Shown here: one piece after another, positions 62,401 through 64,000 of the stretch
Numbering within the stretch: position 1 is the first letter of the stretch
How the letters are laid out: each line of letters opens with the position of its first letter
Assembly: GCF_017742215.1 (NCBI RefSeq)
Contig: NZ_JAGHKP010000004.1
Coordinates: forward strand, 620,001-684,000
Direction: 5' to 3'
Source of the DNA: Chitinophaga chungangae
GTDB lineage: Bacteria; Bacteroidota; Bacteroidia; Chitinophagales; Chitinophagaceae
Length of the DNA: 64,000 nucleotides
Program-made: the position numbers and the translations under genes
The notes under the pieces: generated by a model
Databases searched by the model: none
What the model saw: only the letters and a program-made list of their open reading frames with translations
What the model was told of the DNA's origin: nothing

Positions 62401-62802
62401 ATCCCGGACGATACCCGTGATCTCCCTGAGGTTCCCATTGCCGGGGGCGCCGGTGCGCTGTGTAACGGAAACGGTGTGGCCGCTGATCTTAAACTGGAGA
62501 CCGGCCAGCCGGTCGATTTCGGCGAGCAAGCCGGAAACCGTTGCGTTCCGGAGGTTGAGTGTGATGCGCTTTGGATGGTTGGTCAGGGACTGGTCGTATA
62601 CAAAGCGGAAAGGAGTTTGGTTTTCTATCAATGTGAAAACCTGGGTGACCGGAACTTCCCGGACTGAGATGTTGACAGTCGCGGAGCCCGCATCCTGCGC
62701 GACAGCGGGCAGCGCCATCAGCACAGGCAGGAACGGCAGCAGCATCCGCAGGCATCCGTGCCTGCCGGTGCTGCGCAGCATTAAGAGTAGATTACGGATC
62801 AT
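59470..62802 (-). CDS. SusC/RagA TonB-dependent transporter with STN domain (third pair)
   Basis: 1110 aa. Signal peptide ending LPAVAQD. STN domain about 40-115 (VREVPVTQVFTLIENQTPFRFVYDQSL), carboxypeptidase-regulatory-like domain about 130-210 (ITGIVRDSTGQPMVGVTIQVKD), plug (EEVVIVGFGAQKKIGLVGAQNTIS; RGANGVIIVTTKAG) and barrel to the end (SFAAGIAVNL). The STN domain signals to the FecR protein encoded 33 bp upstream, and so to the sigma factor at the window edge. Composition is uniform and host-like along the whole gene, unlike the susC at 30761. Confidence 0.95.
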   Translation of the reverse strand: MIRNLLLMLRSTGRHGCLRMLLPFLPVLMALPAVAQDAGSATVNISVREVPVTQVFTLIENQTPFRFVYDQSLTNHPKRITLNLRNATVSGLLAEIDRLAGLQFKISGHTVSVTQRTGAPGNGNLREITGIVRDSTGQPMVGVTIQVKDTKTGTGSDVNGRYVLQVPEGAVLSFSMISYRTQEILVGKASKYDVVMHEASSALEEVVIVGFGAQKKIGLVGAQNTISAKDLKQPVSNLTNSLGGRVAGMVSVQRSGELGYNDANIYIRGISTFSAGLSAPLTLVDGVPRSIANLDPEDIESFTVLKDAAATAVYGVRGANGVIIVTTKAGKASKPSYNFRYTEGVTEFTTLPSFADGALYMEMSNEALKTRGNTPIYSDEAIQATRDGSDPYLYPNVNWFDAMFNKTGRYRNANANISGGSEKAVYYVGLSFTDELGMYKTDELSKYNSSIFEKRYNVTSNLTLQPSPTTTVKLGINGYLKNVNLPTTGVGDLFTDAYFMTPTQIPLKYPDGKIADVRSGSLSNPWASLTQVGYANQWRSQINSNLRLTQQLNFLTKGLSVTGMFAFDAYNYTSNRYTKTPDTWLAIGRDADGQLQFEQTAIGTEFLAYTKSNQGERTVYSELALNYDRAFGKDHNVTGMLLYNKSDKINTYAADLETSMPYRMQGLAGRATYGYKNRYFLEANFGYNGSENFHPNKRYGFFPSAGLGWVISDESFFKPIRKYVPFFKARFSHGLVGNSNIDGRRFAYLATVANLGSYGFGKTTPANTTGMEIGEYAVDVTWEEAKKTNLGFDIRLLNEDLSIQVDLFREYRSGIFLRRKSLPAYVGMINAPFANVGIIDNKGIDATFTYNARFGAVNVNLLGNFSYNRNKVVENDDPAWKYPWLDRKGQKVSQRYGYIALGLFESDKDVKNSPRQTGDVRAGDIKFKDLNGDGVIDSYDQAPIGYGDVPEIMYGFGFTVGYKAFSLSALFQGAAHVDVILNGEGTMPFQQGLARGNLFSNITDRWTEENPNPNAFYPRLMPGSLNDNYASSTWWVKNADYMRLKTLQLAYNMPSAWMKRIHFKSANVFLQGVNLLTFSSFKLWDVEIGNGRGAAYSSTRSFAAGIAVNL

Positions 62803-62835
62803 GTGTTCAGTTTTGAATCGTGGTAAGGTGATTGT

Positions 62836-63792
62836 TTATTGTTGCCGGATGTAAATGGTTTTTCCTTTCTGTTCGAACCTGAGATTAAAGATGAAACAAA
62901 TGGATTCTAATGTGGACTGTAAAGACGTGTTGGCCTGGTGGCCGGATAATTCGAAATTTTCTATGCCGGGCTGAAGATCGATCGTAACACCATATCCCGT
63001 TTCGAGGATCGAGCAAACCTCGCGCAGGCTCAGCCCCTGCATGTCGATGAGTTTTTGCTGCCAGGCGCTCATGCTGGCGGGGTTTTCGGCAAACTTGCTG
63101 AAACGGTCGGCGTGCTCGTCGTAAGTGGCGCGGAGCCCTTTGGACAGCAGGATCGATTGACCCGTATTGTCAGAGACCTTTACTTTTCCGCTCACCACCG
63201 CTACCATGGGCGTTACGCCGGGATAAGCGCGCACATCGAAACTGGTACCGAGCACCTGCGTTTTTAACAGCCCGCTTTGTACGACGAATGGCCGTACCGC
63301 ATCGTCGCGCACGATAAAGAAACCCTGGCCTTCCAGTTGCACGATCCGCTCGCCGGTGGCGGCGTTTTCGGAGTAACGCAGGCTGGAGCGTGCATTCAGC
63401 TTGACGGTCGTGCTGTCCGGCAGGATAACGGTACGGATTTCCCCGTCGCCGGTAACCGCGGTAAGAAGATAGGGTCCTTCCGCGCGGGGCAGGAACAATC
63501 TTACCAGCAGAACAAGGGCCGCAGCGGCGGCGTATGGCAGGATTTTCCGGTACAGCGGTTTACGGGGCGCGGCGGAAGGTTCATTTGCGGCGGGCGGAAG
63601 CACTAACCGGTCGCGCAAGCCGTCGGGCAGAGCCTGTTCGGGCGCCTGCTCCCACTCCTGGAACCGCGTCCATCGCTCCTGTACTTCCGGATCTTCCAGC
63701 AGCCGGAGAAATAAGACCAGCTCCGATGCACTGGCGGTATGGGTGTTGACTTTGTGAAAAAGATCGTCTAAAGACGCGGGATCGTTAGGCAT
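62836..63792 (-). CDS. FecR-family anti-sigma factor (third locus)
   Basis: 318 aa. Short cytoplasmic N-terminal domain, one membrane helix (about 84-101, ILPYAAAAALVLLVRLFL), periplasmic FecR domain (TVILPDSTTVKLNARSSLRYSENAATGERIVQLEGQGFFIV, then VLGTSFDVRAYPG) and a C-terminal DUF4974-like STN-partner domain (VCSILETGYGVTIDLQPG). Placed between sigma and susC in the usual order, 73 bp from the sigma stop. Holds the sigma factor inactive until the transporter is loaded. Confidence 0.92.
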   Translation of the reverse strand: MPNDPASLDDLFHKVNTHTASASELVLFLRLLEDPEVQERWTRFQEWEQAPEQALPDGLRDRLVLPPAANEPSAAPRKPLYRKILPYAAAAALVLLVRLFLPRAEGPYLLTAVTGDGEIRTVILPDSTTVKLNARSSLRYSENAATGERIVQLEGQGFFIVRDDAVRPFVVQSGLLKTQVLGTSFDVRAYPGVTPMVAVVSGKVKVSDNTGQSILLSKGLRATYDEHADRFSKFAENPASMSAWQQKLIDMQGLSLREVCSILETGYGVTIDLQPGIENFELSGHQANTSLQSTLESICFIFNLRFEQKGKTIYIRQQ

Positions 63793-63864
63793 AATGTAAG
63801 GAAACGCTTTCCCTTATATACACGGAATCCGGGCAGACTACTGAGTGATTTTTAAAAAAAAATG

Positions 63865-64000
63865 TCAGGGGAGGAGAAGGAGCAGCAGCAGCGGATAGGC
63901 GTCTTTCAGTTCCGCGCGAAGCGTTTTGAGGCTGCTGTGTATGTGCGATTCCACTGTGCGGACGGAAATGCCCAGTTTTTCGGCGATCTCTTTGTTAGAC
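63865..64000 (-). CDS. ECF-type sigma factor, C-terminal part only
   Basis: The last 45 codons of a gene that runs off the right edge, read on the minus strand: SNKEIAEKLGISVRTVESHIH is the region 4 helix-turn-helix, followed by SSLKTLRAELKDAYP and a leucine-rich end, stop TGA at 63865-63867. It should drive the FecR-SusC-SusD-DUF1735-EEP operon that follows. The start and region 2 are outside the window. Confidence 0.88.
   Translation of the reverse strand, partial: SNKEIAEKLGISVRTVESHIHSSLKTLRAELKDAYPLLLLLLLP

Overview
This window looks like chromosome from a fairly GC-rich soil-type Bacteroidota, most likely a Chitinophaga-like member of the Chitinophagaceae. The grounds are three SusC/SusD outer-membrane pairs, two sigma/FecR regulatory sets, Bacteroidota promoters (TTTG, about 20 nt, TAnnTTTG), and small families typical of that phylum. 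The assignment is inference. No phage, transposase, integrase or CRISPR array is visible. The only RNA gene I can support is tRNA-Asp(GUC).

Layout. (1) 1-9.9 kb is a uronate/pectin locus: the 3' end of KDPG aldolase, hexuronate transporter ExuT, altronate dehydratase UxaA on the other strand, then kduI, GH105-DUF4861, kduD, a LacI regulator and a GH88 hydrolase. (2) 10-15.8 kb is housekeeping and metal genes: a CPA2 antiporter, the copper ATPase CopA with a small HMA protein, and two small proteins. (3) 16-27.5 kb is a mannosidase locus: LacI, SusC, SusD and two converging GH92 genes. (4) 27.7-37.8 kb holds a frameshifted small gene, then FecR, a 67-aa protein, an ECF sigma factor, SusC with an STN domain, SusD, a DUF6520-like peptide, MauE and an AraC regulator. 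(5) 38.8-43 kb holds LOG, HxlR, YceI, a redoxin-like protein, a thioesterase and a nuclease. (6) 43-45.5 kb has a second GH88 and a DUF2264 protein, a distant arm of the uronate regulon. (7) 45.6-55.7 kb has unknown lipoproteins, a methyltransferase, tRNA-Asp, a CPA1 antiporter, a CheB-CheR-PAS-kinase and a desaturase remnant. (8) 55.8-64 kb is a complete sigma/FecR/SusC/SusD operon ending in a discoidin-type lipoprotein and an EEP-family lipoprotein; the sigma gene runs off the window.

How the genes work together. GH105 and GH88 release unsaturated uronates, and KduI and KduD convert these to 2-keto-3-deoxygluconate. ExuT imports hexuronates and UxaA also yields ketodeoxygluconate. After phosphorylation (the kinase is not in the window) Eda cleaves the product to pyruvate and glyceraldehyde-3-phosphate. 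A 16-bp palindrome (ATGCAAACGTTTGCAT) before kduI recurs exactly before the distant GH88 and nearly exactly inside the end of eda before exuT, which ties the two arms into one probable LacI regulon. A different operator, near GCTAAATCGATTTTGC, occurs four times around the SusCD/GH92 genes and probably belongs to the second LacI.

Most notable: the 30.8-36 kb SusC-SusD-small peptide stretch, where base composition changes inside the susC reading frame as if the barrel and its partner lipoprotein had been exchanged, next to a small two-cysteine secreted peptide and a MauE redox membrane protein. Also notable are the two operator families, a redoxin-fold protein without any cysteine, an overlapping pair of unknown lipoproteins at 45.6-48.9 kb, and two decaying genes.
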